A stretch of DNA of 41,257 bases. Origin: a bacterium (GTDB taxonomy: Bacteria; Electryoneota; RPQS01). Below, one piece after another: positions 17,462 to 26,473 of this stretch. The stretch lies in NCBI GenBank assembly GCA_026394155.1, contig JAPKYT010000055.1, positions 1-41,257 on the forward strand, given 5' to 3'. The translations under genes and the position numbers were made by a program. Numbering within the stretch: the first letter of the stretch is position 1; each line of letters opens with the position of its first letter. Under the pieces are notes generated by a model. It had not been told where the DNA came from. It ran no database searches and saw nothing but the letters and a program-made list of their open reading frames with translations.

Positions 17462-18831
17462 GGCGCGCTCCCTTCTGCCGTCGGCTGGCTGTCCGCGGGT
17501 GCGGGAAGAACGGCCGTGCTGTCGGCAAGCGAGTCCGCCGCCCAGCCGCCGCCGGTCAAGCTCAGAAGGTATTTGCCCAACGCTTGCTTTTCCGCCTGCG
17601 TGCCCACAAAAGGCGGCATGAAGGGCTTGATCTTGTCGAGATGATCGAGCGCCGACATGATGAGCGGGTAGTTCCAGTCCCTGATGAGCGGCCGGATGGC
17701 GTTGTACCCCTCGATCTCATGGCAGCGCAAGCACTCGACGCGATAAACGGCTTCCCCCACCGCCAGTTCGCCCGGGAAACGGGCCGAGTCCGGCTGCACC
17801 CAGCGCGAATGCGCCAGCACGCCGTCCCGGTTGAGCATCGGCACGTCCTTCACCATGATGCCGTTGGAGTACATTACGTCGTGCAGAACGTAGGGCTTGC
17901 GCAGACCCTCGCGCACGAACTCCATTGAGCCTGTGGCGATGAAGGCGATGGCGGCCATCAGCAAAGCCGTCTCGATATTCACGTCCCGCGCGCGGCGCAG
18001 CATTCCGAACAGCGCATACATGGCGATGAGAAACGACATCACCACGCCGAACAGGAAGAAGAACGTCATCGCCACCGCGCCGCCTGACACCAAAGAGCGG
18101 GCCGACTCGGGCAGGGTCGAAAAATACCACAGCGCCAGAAACGGCATCAATCCCAAGGGCAGAAGGAAGCGCGCCCCCCACGCAATGATGTGCCCGCGCT
18201 GCGATCGCTCGAAACGCTTGGGTCTCATGCTGGCCACAATCGCCACGAAGATCCCGGCTAAGGCCAAAGCGGAAACGGTGCGCATGCACAGTGACGGCAG
18301 AAACGACGGATTCCACCACGCGTCCCACAGACGGCCCGTCTCCAGCCAGCGGCCGGGCGTGAGCATGAACGTCAGAATGCCGTTGATCATCACCAGCGAC
18401 ATGAAAGCCGTCACCGCATAAAGGCATCCGACCGCCGTGTGCCAAGCCGGTTTCAGCCGGTCCCAAGTGAAGTAGTAGACATATCCTGAAGCCAGTTCGA
18501 GCGCGAAGAACACCCACTCGATGGCCCACACCCAGAGGAACAGTCGAATGAGATAGGTGGTGGCTTCGGGCGCCACGAGGCCAATCGAAAACCATATGCC
18601 CACCCCCGATACCGCTCCGGCCACAAAAGCCAAATAGATCAAGAATACAGAGTTATCCCTGACGAACTGAAGCAGCGTGGCGTCGCCTTTGCGGCGCGCG
18701 CGGATTTCCGTCAGCGCATTGAAAATGCCCGCGCCGACCGCGAAGTGCGCGATCACCACGTGAAAAATGGAGATGGCCGCAATGACCATCGCGCCGCCCA
18801 GATGCGGCACCGTCCACAGAGGATAGTGCAT
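17458..18831 (-). CDS. CydA-like membrane subunit fused to a C-terminal cytochrome c domain
   Basis: 457 residues. The first 330 or so form a multi-helix core resembling cytochrome bd subunit I: an early membrane His (IFHVVIAHFAVGAG), GAVSGVGIWF, WAIEWVFFALE with acidic membrane residues, YYFTWDRL and MINGILTFMLTPG. The remainder is exported and carries one c-type heme site, CLRCH (about 367-371), with a probable Met ligand in MPPF (about 405), then a Pro/Ala/Ser tail. Canonical CydA has no c heme, so this is a variant quinol-oxidising complex that may pass electrons to or through a c heme. ATG 18831 is preferred to GTG 18837 because AGGG lies 5 bases before it. It overlaps the partner gene by 4 bases and is divergent from purM. 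Confidence 0.75.
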   Translation of the reverse strand: MHYPLWTVPHLGGAMVIAAISIFHVVIAHFAVGAGIFNALTEIRARRKGDATLLQFVRDNSVFLIYLAFVAGAVSGVGIWFSIGLVAPEATTYLIRLFLWVWAIEWVFFALELASGYVYYFTWDRLKPAWHTAVGCLYAVTAFMSLVMINGILTFMLTPGRWLETGRLWDAWWNPSFLPSLCMRTVSALALAGIFVAIVASMRPKRFERSQRGHIIAWGARFLLPLGLMPFLALWYFSTLPESARSLVSGGAVAMTFFFLFGVVMSFLIAMYALFGMLRRARDVNIETALLMAAIAFIATGSMEFVREGLRKPYVLHDVMYSNGIMVKDVPMLNRDGVLAHSRWVQPDSARFPGELAVGEAVYRVECLRCHEIEGYNAIRPLIRDWNYPLIMSALDHLDKIKPFMPPFVGTQAEKQALGKYLLSLTGGGWAADSLADSTAVLPAPADSQPTAEGSAP

Positions 18832-18920
18832 GGACACCCTGCTTACAGTTCGGTCTCAATTTCGCTGATTCTGGCCAGATTATCAACTCCCGCCCGAACG
18901 CAGGGATGAAACAGAAGGAC

Positions 18921-18949
18921 TTGACTTTCCGGCGCGAAATCGGTAAACT
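18921..18949 (+). promoter_or_regulatory. Sigma70-type promoter of purM (leaderless start)
   Basis: -35 TTGACT (18921-18926), 17-bp spacer, -10 TAAACT (18944-18949). The predicted start, 18956-18958, coincides with the purM ATG at 18958, and no Shine-Dalgarno-like sequence lies upstream of that ATG, so the transcript should be leaderless. Confidence 0.7.
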
Positions 18950-18957
18950 TAAGCTGT

Positions 18958-19959
18958 ATGACAGATTACGCGTCTTCCGGCGTCCATCTCGATGAGGCGG
19001 CGGCGGCGAAAAAACGGATCGCGGACGCCGCCCGCAGCACCTTCGGACCCCGTGTGCTGACCGATGTCGGCCACTTCGGGGGCTTTTTTGCGCTCGGCGA
19101 CGGCCCCGAGGCCGAGGTGCTCGTCGCCTCCACCGACGGCGTGGGAACCAAGCTGCTGCTCGGAGTGCAACTCGGTTCGTGCGGCGGGCTTGGCCGAGAC
19201 CTTGTTCACCACTGCATCAACGACATTCTGATGTGCGGTGCGCTCCCGCTTTTTTTTCTCGACTACATGGCTTTTGGCCGCCTCGATCCAGACCTTGCCG
19301 CCGAGTTGGCCGAGAGTCTGGCTGCCGCCTGCCGCGAGCACGGCGTGGCTCTCATCGGCGGTGAAACTGCGGAAATGCCCGGCCTCTACGCTCCCGGCCA
19401 TTTCGATTTGGCGGGCACCATCGTCGGCACCGTGCGCCGCGACCGCGTGCTGGACGGTTCGCGCGTGCGGGAGGGCGACGTTCTGCTGGGCCTTGCCTCG
19501 AACGGGTTGCACACCAACGGCTACTCTCTCGTGCGTTGCGTCTTCGCCGGCGAAATCTCCGACGGCTCGCTGAAGAGCTTGCAACTTTCTGACGGACGTT
19601 CTTTGGCTGACGCGCTGCTCGAACCGCATCGCTGTTATCTCTCTTCTTTGCATGCCTTGCTCGACAATCCCGCGCTGCATGCTCTGGCGCACGTCACCGG
19701 AGGCGGCTTGGAGGAAAACACCTCGCGTGTGATCCCGCGGCCGCTCCGCATTGAGATCAACTATCAGAGCTGGGAGCGCCCTGAGATATTTCGGCTGATT
19801 CAGGAAAAGGGCGGCGTGCCGGAAGCGGAAATGCGCCGCGTCCTGAATCTCGGCATCGGTGTGGTGGCGGTGGTGGAACGCGCGCATGCCGATGAAATCG
19901 CCGGCGAACTCCGCGCCCGCGGAAAACAAGTCACTCTCATCGGCCGGGTGACCGCTTGA
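18958..19959 (+). CDS. purM: Phosphoribosylformylglycinamidine cyclo-ligase (AIR synthetase)
   Basis: Fifth step of purine synthesis: ATP-dependent closure of FGAM to aminoimidazole ribonucleotide, in the cytoplasm. The 333-residue protein shows the family start (YASSGVHLDEA), the STDGVGTKLLL loop, DLVHHCINDILMCGALPLFFLDY, GGETAEMPG, SNGLHTNGYSLVR and the late HVTGGGLEEN glycine-rich nucleotide loop. It is the first gene of purM-plsY-gpsA-asnS; its stop overlaps the plsY start (TTGA). No ribosome binding site is visible, in keeping with a leaderless mRNA from the adjoining promoter. Confidence 0.97.
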   Translation: MTDYASSGVHLDEAAAAKKRIADAARSTFGPRVLTDVGHFGGFFALGDGPEAEVLVASTDGVGTKLLLGVQLGSCGGLGRDLVHHCINDILMCGALPLFFLDYMAFGRLDPDLAAELAESLAAACREHGVALIGGETAEMPGLYAPGHFDLAGTIVGTVRRDRVLDGSRVREGDVLLGLASNGLHTNGYSLVRCVFAGEISDGSLKSLQLSDGRSLADALLEPHRCYLSSLHALLDNPALHALAHVTGGGLEENTSRVIPRPLRIEINYQSWERPEIFRLIQEKGGVPEAEMRRVLNLGIGVVAVVERAHADEIAGELRARGKQVTLIGRVTA

Positions 19960-20546
19960 ACGTATTACTCTGTCTTGTCGCCGGCTATCTCATCGGCGGC
20001 CTGCCCACGGGCTTGCTCTTCTGCCGAATCGTCAAAGGAGTGGATCCCCGCACCTTGGGTTCCCACAGCACCGGCGCCACCAACGTCTCGCGCGTGCTGG
20101 GAAAAGGCTGGGCGGCGGTCGTTCTCCTCGTGGATATTCTCAAGGGTTTTCTTCCCACTTGCTTCTTGCCTTCCGTTCTGTGTGCTGACCATCTGATTGC
20201 GGGAACGCTGGCCATAGCGGCCGGTCTCGTGATCGGCCACGTCTGGACTCCCTACGCCGGATTTCGCGGCGGCAAGGGTGTAGCCACCGCAACCGGAACC
20301 ATGATCGCCATAGACCACGTGGCCGTGCTCGCAGGCGGCGGCGTTTGGCTTCTCTTCTTCCTGCCGTTTCGCATTGTATCTTTGTCTTCTATTGTGGCCG
20401 CCGTCTCGCTTCCCATAGGAATGCTCCTTCTTGGTGGAAGGCCCGCCGCGTATATCGTGGGGGCGTCCGTTTTGGCAGCCTTCATTCTGTTCACGCACCG
20501 GCGCAATATCGGCCGACTGTTGAAGGGCAAAGAAAAGCGGCTGTAG
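19956..20546 (+). CDS. plsY: Acyl-phosphate glycerol-3-phosphate acyltransferase
   Basis: Integral membrane enzyme that moves an acyl group from acyl phosphate (made by PlsX) to glycerol-3-phosphate, the first step of phospholipid synthesis. At 196 residues it has the three family motifs: GGLPTG in helix 1, GSHSTGATNVSRVLGK (glycerol-phosphate binding), and GHVWTPYAGFRGGKGVATATG. The TTG start overlaps the purM stop as TTGA. The next gene, gpsA, makes its glycerol-3-phosphate substrate, a frequent and meaningful pairing. Confidence 0.95.
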   Translation: MNVLLCLVAGYLIGGLPTGLLFCRIVKGVDPRTLGSHSTGATNVSRVLGKGWAAVVLLVDILKGFLPTCFLPSVLCADHLIAGTLAIAAGLVIGHVWTPYAGFRGGKGVATATGTMIAIDHVAVLAGGGVWLLFFLPFRIVSLSSIVAAVSLPIGMLLLGGRPAAYIVGASVLAAFILFTHRRNIGRLLKGKEKRL

Positions 20547-20550
20547 TTCC

Positions 20551-21552
20551 ATGCCTCAGCGAATCACCATCTTAGGTGCGGGCAACTGGGGCACGACCAT
20601 GGCCCTTGCGCTGGATCGCATGGGGCATCGCGTCACGCTCTGGGAATTTGACAAGGCGCAGGCGGAACGGGTCGCGGCCACGCGGCAGAACGAGCGCTTT
20701 CTGCCCGGCTACGTGATTCCTCAGAGCGTGTTCATCACCTCCGACCTCCATCTCGCGCTGACTGATCCGCAGGTTTGTCTGCTGGCAATTCCCATGCAGA
20801 CCAGCCGCAGCGTTCTGCGAAGCGTGCACACGCTGCCCCGCGACACCGTGGTTGTCAGCCTGATGAAAGGAATCGAGCGCGAGACTCTGGCGCGCGTCTC
20901 TGAAATCTGCACGGCCGAGTTGAAGAACTTCGCGCTCGAACGATACGCGGCCGTCTCCGGGCCCACCATCGCGCCTGAAGTTGCGGCCGGATTGCCCACA
21001 TCGGCCGTTGTCGCGTCGTCTTCGCCCCAGACCTCAGCACTCGTACAGCGCGAATTCTCGACTCGCGAGCTTCGCCTCTACACCAGCGACGACGTCATTG
21101 GTGTGGAGTTGGCCGGTGCTTTGAAGAATGTGATCGCGCTGGCCGCCGGAATTTGTGACGGCATGGGGTTGGGCTTCAACGCAAAAGGCGCGCTGCTCAC
21201 GCGCGGCATCGCCGAGATCACAAGGTTGGGAGTTGCTCTCGGCGGCCTGCGCCAAACCTTTGCCGGACTTTCGGGCATGGGCGATCTCATCACCACTTGC
21301 TTCTCGCCGCACAGCCGCAACCGTACGGTGGGAGAGCGCATCGGACGCGGCGCAACACCCTCCGACGTGCTCCGCAACATGGTGATGGTGGCCGAAGGAG
21401 TGTGGACGGCCCGCGCCGCGCTCGACCTCGCACAGAAACAAGGCATCGAAATGCCCATTACCGCCTCCGTCTGCGGTGTGCTCGAACAGGGCAAAGACCC
21501 GCGCACGACGGTAAGTGAACTGATGCTGCGCAATCTCAAAGCGGAAGACTGA
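20551..21552 (+). CDS. gpsA: Glycerol-3-phosphate dehydrogenase [NAD(P)+]
   Basis: Reduces dihydroxyacetone phosphate to sn-glycerol-3-phosphate for phospholipid synthesis. The 333-residue protein starts with a Rossmann motif [12 protein letters not shown]. It has the SLMKGIER segment, [15 protein letters not shown], the catalytic Lys region [15 protein letters not shown] and the substrate-binding segment [20 protein letters not shown]. It lies 4 bases after plsY and 11 before asnS, so it is in the same operon. Confidence 0.97.
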   Translation: MPQRITILGAGNWGTTMALALDRMGHRVTLWEFDKAQAERVAATRQNERFLPGYVIPQSVFITSDLHLALTDPQVCLLAIPMQTSRSVLRSVHTLPRDTVVVSLMKGIERETLARVSEICTAELKNFALERYAAVSGPTIAPEVAAGLPTSAVVASSSPQTSALVQREFSTRELRLYTSDDVIGVELAGALKNVIALAAGICDGMGLGFNAKGALLTRGIAEITRLGVALGGLRQTFAGLSGMGDLITTCFSPHSRNRTVGERIGRGATPSDVLRNMVMVAEGVWTARAALDLAQKQGIEMPITASVCGVLEQGKDPRTTVSELMLRNLKAED

Positions 21553-21563
21553 AAGACTCAACG

Positions 21564-22859
21564 ATGATACCGCACGTTTACATCGAGGACCTTGCTCCTT
21601 TTGACGGCCAAAAGGTCACTCTGCGAGGCTGGCTGTACCACAAGCGATCTTCGGGAAAGGTGCGCTTCGTGGTGGTGCGCGACGGAACGGGCATCATGCA
21701 ATGCGTGGCTTCGCTCGCGGACGTCGGCGAGAAGATATTCGAGAGCATTGACGCGCTCACACAAGAATCCTCACTGACCGTCACTGGAACGGTCCGCGCC
21801 GAGCCGCGCGCTCCGGGTGGCTATGAGATGCGGCTCGAGAGTCTGTCGGTGATTCAGATTGCCGAGGAGTATCCGATCACGCCCAAGGAGCACGGCACGG
21901 CCTTTCTGATGGATCACCGTCATCTGTGGATTCGCAGCCGCCGGCAGCACGCCATTCTGCGCGTCCGCCACGCCGTCGTCAAGGCCATTCGCGATTTCTT
22001 CGACGAGCGCAAATTTACGCTCTTCGATCCGCCGATCTTCACTCCCGCGGCCTGCGAAGGCACGTCCACGCTGTTTGCCACCGACTACTTCGGCGAAAAG
22101 GCTTATCTCACGCAGTCGGGCCAGCTCTACGGCGAAGCGGGCTGCATGGCGTTCGGCAAAATCTACACCTTTGGCCCGACGTTCCGCGCCGAGCAATCCA
22201 AAACCCGCCGCCACCTCACCGAATTCTGGATGGTGGAGCCCGAAGTCGCCTTCCTCGATCTTGAGGGCGCGATGGAACTGGCCGAGGACGTGATCGTGTT
22301 CGTTATCGCGCGCGTTCTCGAGTCGCGCATGGAGGAGTTGAAAACGCTGGAGCGCGATGTGTCTCTCCTCGAGAGAATAAAGAAGCCGTTTCCGCGCATC
22401 ACCTACACCGAAGCGATTGACCTTCTGAAAAAGAGCGGCCACGACGTGGAGTGGGGAGCCGATTTCGGCGGCGACGAGGAAACGACAATCTCGAGCCGGT
22501 TCGACCAGCCGGTGATGGTGCACCGTTTTCCCGCGGCCATCAAAGCTTTCTACATGAAACGTGATCCTGATGACGACCGGTTGGCTTTGGGTTTTGACAT
22601 GCTCGCTCCGGAGGGACGCGGTGAGATCATCGGCGGATCGCAGCGCGAAGATGACCTGAATAATCTCGTCGCGCGCATTCGCGAGCATGACCTGCCGCCG
22701 GAAGCCTTCGAGTGGTTTCTCGACTTGCGCCGCTATGGCAGCGTGCCGCACGCCGGCTTCGGACTCGGCTTGGAGCGCACGGTCGGATGGATCGCCGGCG
22801 CCCAGCACGTGCGCGAGACCATTCCCTTCCCGCGCATGATGTCACGGCTCAGACCGTAG
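21564..22859 (+). CDS. asnS: Asparagine--tRNA ligase
   Basis: Class IIb aminoacyl-tRNA synthetase, 431 residues. The N-terminal OB-fold anticodon-binding domain (about 1-105, [27 protein letters not shown]) leads into the catalytic core. Motif 2 reads [21 protein letters not shown], which is the AsnRS rather than AspRS form, and motif 3 is [15 protein letters not shown]. Its presence means asparagine can be charged directly, without the AspRS/GatCAB route. It is last in the purM operon. No terminator is obvious in the 79 bases before the next gene. Confidence 0.96.
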   Translation: MIPHVYIEDLAPFDGQKVTLRGWLYHKRSSGKVRFVVVRDGTGIMQCVASLADVGEKIFESIDALTQESSLTVTGTVRAEPRAPGGYEMRLESLSVIQIAEEYPITPKEHGTAFLMDHRHLWIRSRRQHAILRVRHAVVKAIRDFFDERKFTLFDPPIFTPAACEGTSTLFATDYFGEKAYLTQSGQLYGEAGCMAFGKIYTFGPTFRAEQSKTRRHLTEFWMVEPEVAFLDLEGAMELAEDVIVFVIARVLESRMEELKTLERDVSLLERIKKPFPRITYTEAIDLLKKSGHDVEWGADFGGDEETTISSRFDQPVMVHRFPAAIKAFYMKRDPDDDRLALGFDMLAPEGRGEIIGGSQREDDLNNLVARIREHDLPPEAFEWFLDLRRYGSVPHAGFGLGLERTVGWIAGAQHVRETIPFPRMMSRLRP

Positions 22860-22938
22860 AGCACGACGTTCGTCGGCAACTGTCGGAAGTGATCAGTAAA
22901 CATAGGCGCAAGACCAACGCGGACAAGAGGGCCTTTTC

Positions 22939-23835
22939 TTGAAGCTGGACAACCTACTTCCACGCCGGTGCGTGCTCGTTCTGCTACTGATAGCAACTAG
23001 TTCCGCAGCGGCTCAGACACTGGATATTCAATTGAGCGCTCTAGCGTGGGGCGGATCATGTGAAACCGGCGGGGGCAAAGTGATCGCCGGATCTCTGTTC
23101 TTCATACGTTTGTCCAACGAGGCTGATCTACCGACACATGCCCTCGTGCCGGGCTGGCCGGAGGGGTATGTACTTGAAGCGGCTCTTGACTTGCCTTCAG
23201 ACAAGCCCTTCGTTGCCACGCCTGGCCTGATTGAGCGATTCCAGCCAACCCGCTACTTGAGCACGATCAACATCGGCTGCGAGAGAGACGTGCTTGCGCA
23301 CACTGGCACTGCTAGGGATTTGCACGGTATGAATGACAAGGAGTTTGTGCTGCATGTCCCGGATGACCTTGCAGGGCATAGTGTGAGTTTTCGCGCCCGC
23401 TATGAAGGAGGCGGAGTTAGCCTGACATCGTCTACCGGCTCCATAAGGATCATCGAGCCGTGTGACCGAAACGACACGGCGCGCATCGTGGCCACTGGCA
23501 TAGAAGCCGCGCATCGTGCTGGCCACTACGCACGTGCGGTGGAAATTGCAGACTCTATGCTGGCCGTGGGCTTGTCCGATGCGATGGGTTGGCAATGGGC
23601 CAAGATTGCAGCCCAGGGTACTGGAGAGTACGACAAGGCGATTAGGTACTTGGACCGCTTGTGGGAAGACTTCGGAGTGATTTTCACCCCGTCGAGTTCA
23701 TCGGACGCTCCCCGACTAAACCGCGGCGGCTCACGCGGCGATTTCGAGCGGGAGGCTTACGAGCAGACGCGGAACAACCTGTTGCAGCGAAAAGCGGAAC
23801 ACGAGCAGGAGCAACAGCAACAGCAACAGCGCTGA
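22939..23835 (+). CDS. Secreted protein of unknown function with Gln-rich tail
   Basis: 298 residues starting at TTG 22939, chosen because AGAGGG (22926-22931) lies 7 bases upstream and the frame then begins with a clean signal peptide (VLVLLLIATSSAAA, cleavage near residue 25). The mature N-terminal half is beta-rich with four Cys, which could form disulfides in the periplasm. The second half is helical with a TPR-like repeat (AAHRAGHYARAVEIADSMLAVG, then GEYDKAIRYLDRLW). It ends in Glu/Gln repeats encoded by alternating CAA/CAG codons. Base composition is somewhat less GC-rich than the neighbours. No family is recognised. Confidence 0.7.
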   Translation: MKLDNLLPRRCVLVLLLIATSSAAAQTLDIQLSALAWGGSCETGGGKVIAGSLFFIRLSNEADLPTHALVPGWPEGYVLEAALDLPSDKPFVATPGLIERFQPTRYLSTINIGCERDVLAHTGTARDLHGMNDKEFVLHVPDDLAGHSVSFRARYEGGGVSLTSSTGSIRIIEPCDRNDTARIVATGIEAAHRAGHYARAVEIADSMLAVGLSDAMGWQWAKIAAQGTGEYDKAIRYLDRLWEDFGVIFTPSSSSDAPRLNRGGSRGDFEREAYEQTRNNLLQRKAEHEQEQQQQQQR

Positions 23836-23854
23836 GAGGGAAGAGGACTCCTGA

Positions 23855-24133
23855 ATGGATGAGAAGATTTGCGTACACGTCTTTGTCTCCGGCCTCGTTC
23901 AAGGCGTGAACTACCGCTGGTTCACACTCGACACCGCCGCCAATCTCGGCCTCACAGGATGGGTGCGCAATCTTCCCGACGGCAGGGTGGAGGCGGAAAT
24001 CGAAGGCGAGAAGAAAGTTGTGGAGCGGATGATTGAAGCGATGCGGGTTGGCCCGCGCGTCGCTCAGGTCACAGACATCGAGGTGACGGAGGGGCCTTAC
24101 CAGAATCTCTACCGCGATTTTCAGGTTCGCTGA
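23855..24133 (+). CDS. acyP: Acylphosphatase
   Basis: Small cytoplasmic enzyme (92 residues) that hydrolyses acyl phosphates such as acetyl or carbamoyl phosphate. The signature VSGLVQGVNYRWFT contains the catalytic Arg, and GWVRNLPDGRVEAEIEG contains the catalytic Asn. Length is standard. An AGAGG-type ribosome binding site precedes the ATG. It is 19 bases after the secreted-protein gene and 10 before the FAD oxidase, so the three are probably co-transcribed, though no shared pathway is evident. Confidence 0.95.
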   Translation: MDEKICVHVFVSGLVQGVNYRWFTLDTAANLGLTGWVRNLPDGRVEAEIEGEKKVVERMIEAMRVGPRVAQVTDIEVTEGPYQNLYRDFQVR

Positions 24134-24143
24134 GGGGATCGTT

Positions 24144-25535
24144 GTGCCAATGGCTAATTGGGTTCAGCAGCTTGAGCAGATCGTGGGCGCGGAGTACACT
24201 CTGCTGCCCGGCACGGACGACTTCGCCAAGTACGAGCAGGACGAAACCGAAGACCTGCGGTTTGCGCCGCAGGTCGTCGTGCGTCCGGCCACGACCGAGC
24301 AAGTCCGTCAGATTGTGCTGCTCGCCAATGCCGAGCGCTTGCCCATCGTTCCGCGCGGCGGCGGCACCGGACTCTCAGGCGGCGCTCTGGCCACGCGCGG
24401 CGGAATCCTGCTCAGTCTCGAGCGGATGAATCGCCTGATCGAGATTGACGAGCGCAACATGTTTGCGGTTGTCGAGCCCGGTCTGATCACTCAGCATTTT
24501 GAGGAAGCCGTGGAAGCGCGCGGACTCTTCTATCCGCCCGATCCAGCCAGCCGCGGCTCGTGTACCATCGGCGGCAACGTGGCGGAAAATGCCGGCGGCC
24601 CGCGCGCCCTCAAGTACGGCGTCACCAAAGACTACGTGTGCGGCCTGAAAATCGTCACCGCCGACGGCAAGATAGTCTCCTTCGGCGGCAAGCTGCTCAA
24701 GGACGTGGCCGGCTACAACATGGTGCAGCTCTTCGTGGGCAGCGAAGGCAAGCTCGGCATCATCACCGAGATCACTCTGCGTTTGATTCCGCTGCCTCGC
24801 TTCCGCCGCACGCTGCTGGCTCCCTTTGATTCGCTGCAAGATGCCGCCGCGGCGGTCCCCGCCATCATGAATCAGGGAGTCGTTCCCTGCGCTCTCGAAT
24901 TCATGGAGCGGGAGTGCCTGAAAGCCATTCAGGATCATCTCGGTCGGCCGGTTCGCTTCTCTGAACGCGCGGCCGTTCTGCTCATTGAAGTGGACGGCAA
25001 TCACGAGGAAGCTCTCGAAGCCGACATGGTGCGCATCGCCAAAGCGCTCGACGAGTATCGCGCCGCCGATTGCTATGTGGCCGAGAGCGCCGCGCAGCAA
25101 AACGAGATTTGGGATATCCGCCGCGCCGCGGGCGAAGCGGTCAAATCCATCTCCGCCTACAAGGAGGAAGATACGGTTGTGCCGCGCTCGCGCCTGCCGG
25201 AACTCGTCAGAGGGGTGCACGAAATCTGTGACCGCTGGGGGCTGCGCGTCATTTGCTACGGTCATGCGGGTGACGGCAATATTCACTGCAATATTCTGAG
25301 GGCGGGCGTTTCCGATCACCTGTGGAATGAGGAATTGCCCGCGGCCATCACCGAGATTTTTCGCCTTACGGTCAGCCTCGGCGGCAGCATCTCCGGCGAA
25401 CATGGAATCGGCCACGTGCAAAGGAGATACCTCCCGCTCGCGCTCGGCCCGGCCGAAATCGAACTGCATCGCCGCCTCAAGTCTGCGCTCGATCCGCTCG
25501 GCATCATGAATCCCGGCAAACTGCTCCCCGAATGA
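24144..25535 (+). CDS. FAD-binding oxidase, glycolate/D-lactate dehydrogenase (GlcD) type
   Basis: Oxidises a 2-hydroxy acid such as glycolate or D-lactate with FAD. The 463-residue protein has a PCMH-type FAD domain at about 40-220 with VPRGGGTGLSGGALA, GGNVAENAGGPRALKYG, LLKDVAGYNM and GSEGKLGIITEITLRL. The C-terminal oxidase domain carries CYGHAGDGNIHCNI and SGEHGIG. GTG 24144 is favoured over ATG 24150 because GAGGGGA is 5 bases before it. No GlcE/GlcF partner is adjacent, so it probably works alone or with an electron-transfer partner elsewhere. The exact substrate is not decided by sequence. Confidence 0.9.
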   Translation: MPMANWVQQLEQIVGAEYTLLPGTDDFAKYEQDETEDLRFAPQVVVRPATTEQVRQIVLLANAERLPIVPRGGGTGLSGGALATRGGILLSLERMNRLIEIDERNMFAVVEPGLITQHFEEAVEARGLFYPPDPASRGSCTIGGNVAENAGGPRALKYGVTKDYVCGLKIVTADGKIVSFGGKLLKDVAGYNMVQLFVGSEGKLGIITEITLRLIPLPRFRRTLLAPFDSLQDAAAAVPAIMNQGVVPCALEFMERECLKAIQDHLGRPVRFSERAAVLLIEVDGNHEEALEADMVRIAKALDEYRAADCYVAESAAQQNEIWDIRRAAGEAVKSISAYKEEDTVVPRSRLPELVRGVHEICDRWGLRVICYGHAGDGNIHCNILRAGVSDHLWNEELPAAITEIFRLTVSLGGSISGEHGIGHVQRRYLPLALGPAEIELHRRLKSALDPLGIMNPGKLLPE

Positions 25536-25563
25536 GTCCTCTTGCCGGTTCAGCCACAAGGGG

Positions 25564-25592
25564 TTGCTTTTCGCCTTGCAATGCTGTATTTT
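25564..25592 (+). promoter_or_regulatory. Sigma70-type promoter of tRNA-Arg
   Basis: -35 TTGCTT (25564-25569), 17-bp spacer, -10 TATTTT (25587-25592). Transcription should start near 25599, about 11 bases before the mature tRNA. Confidence 0.6.
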
Positions 25593-25609
25593 AGCACTTT
25601 GGATTCCAC

Positions 25610-25683
25610 GCCCCCGTAGCTCAGAAGGATAGAGCGAGAGTTTCCTAAACTCTGCGTCGGAGGTTCGAGTCCTCTCGGGGGTA
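25610..25683 (+). tRNA. tRNA-Arg (anticodon CCT)
   Basis: 74 bases. The acceptor stem GCCCCCG pairs with CGGGGGT (first pair G-U), discriminator A. The D arm has AGCTCAGAAGGATAGAGC. Anticodon stem AGAGT/ACTCT has loop TTCCTAA giving CCT (reads AGG). The T arm GGAGG-TTCGAGT-CCTCT follows. CCA is not encoded. A two-gene islet of lower GC follows it. Confidence 0.94.
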
Positions 25684-25857
25684 CAACTGTGAACATCCCT
25701 CAAAAGAGCCTCTACTTACGGTGATCTGCCCGCATGAGGCGGTGGTTCAACTACCTGTATTTCTTATTTTATGCTTGACGTCCCTGCTTGTCTTGGCTCC
25801 GTAAGTTGAGTTCGAGAACTCTGGCCGAGTTTTTCGGCAATTCCCGTCGGAGGTCGC

Positions 25858-26139
25858 ATGGCTCGCGAAGGATTTGCGCAGTGGGAGAGGGACAGAAAAC
25901 ATCAGCTTCAAATCAAATCTGACCTGCGCGACTCAATAGTACAAGATGGATATGATGCGAGAGTTCGCGATCTGTTTGCAAATTTGGGTCAGACTGGAGA
26001 TCCGCGCCACCCGGCGTACGTGGTGGAAGTGGCGAAGGACGACGGGACTTATGTGGTGGTAAGAGACTGGGACGACTTCTTGCTGAAGAAGGAACAAGGT
26101 CTGAAGCGCACCCTCATAGGCGGTTCCCGAAATGCCTGA
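25858..26139 (+). CDS. Unknown small protein, first gene of islet
   Basis: 93 residues, charged and soluble, without membrane segments or a recognised family. The N-terminal half is helical and rich in Arg, Lys and Asp; the second half has a short beta region (YVVEVAKDDGTYVVVRDWDDF). GGAGG about 5 bases upstream supports the ATG at 25858. It overlaps the next gene by 8 bases. GC content is lower than in the neighbouring housekeeping genes, suggesting later arrival. No function is proposed. Confidence 0.65.
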   Translation: MAREGFAQWERDRKHQLQIKSDLRDSIVQDGYDARVRDLFANLGQTGDPRHPAYVVEVAKDDGTYVVVRDWDDFLLKKEQGLKRTLIGGSRNA

Positions 26140-26473
26140 CAGTTTCCTCGCTCTGATAAGAGCGTCCCTCGCGCCCAAGGACTCGGATGGACCCAAATGG
26201 ACGACCGAGGAGATCAAGGCGAGCGACGACGTCGTCCGACTAGCAAAAGAGGAGTGCATCGTCACCAACTTCGATGGATCGTCGGGGTGGGTGTTCGTGC
26301 ATACTTGGAAATGGGAAGTGCTGTCGCCAAACCAACAGAGACTGCTGGCGCGTGCACTTTTGTGCCAATGCCAGACTCGTTGGGGTTTTTCAGTTGACTC
26401 AATTTCGATTCACAAGAGTGTTGGCGGTGGGCTGGTCGTCGAGTTCAAGGCGCAGTACCTTGGCGTCACTTGA
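26132..26473 (+). CDS. Unknown small protein, second gene of islet
   Basis: 113 residues, soluble, unrecognised. It overlaps the preceding gene by 8 bases in a different frame, so the two are probably translated together. It contains several Trp and two Cys in the CQCQTRWGF segment, and a C-terminal beta-like stretch (GGGLVVEFKAQYLGV). The overlap, tRNA-adjacent position and lower GC resemble small accessory two-gene units, but nothing identifies it as a toxin-antitoxin or defence pair. The 218 bases after it hold no supported gene. Confidence 0.6.
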   Translation: MPDSFLALIRASLAPKDSDGPKWTTEEIKASDDVVRLAKEECIVTNFDGSSGWVFVHTWKWEVLSPNQQRLLARALLCQCQTRWGFSVDSISIHKSVGGGLVVEFKAQYLGVT

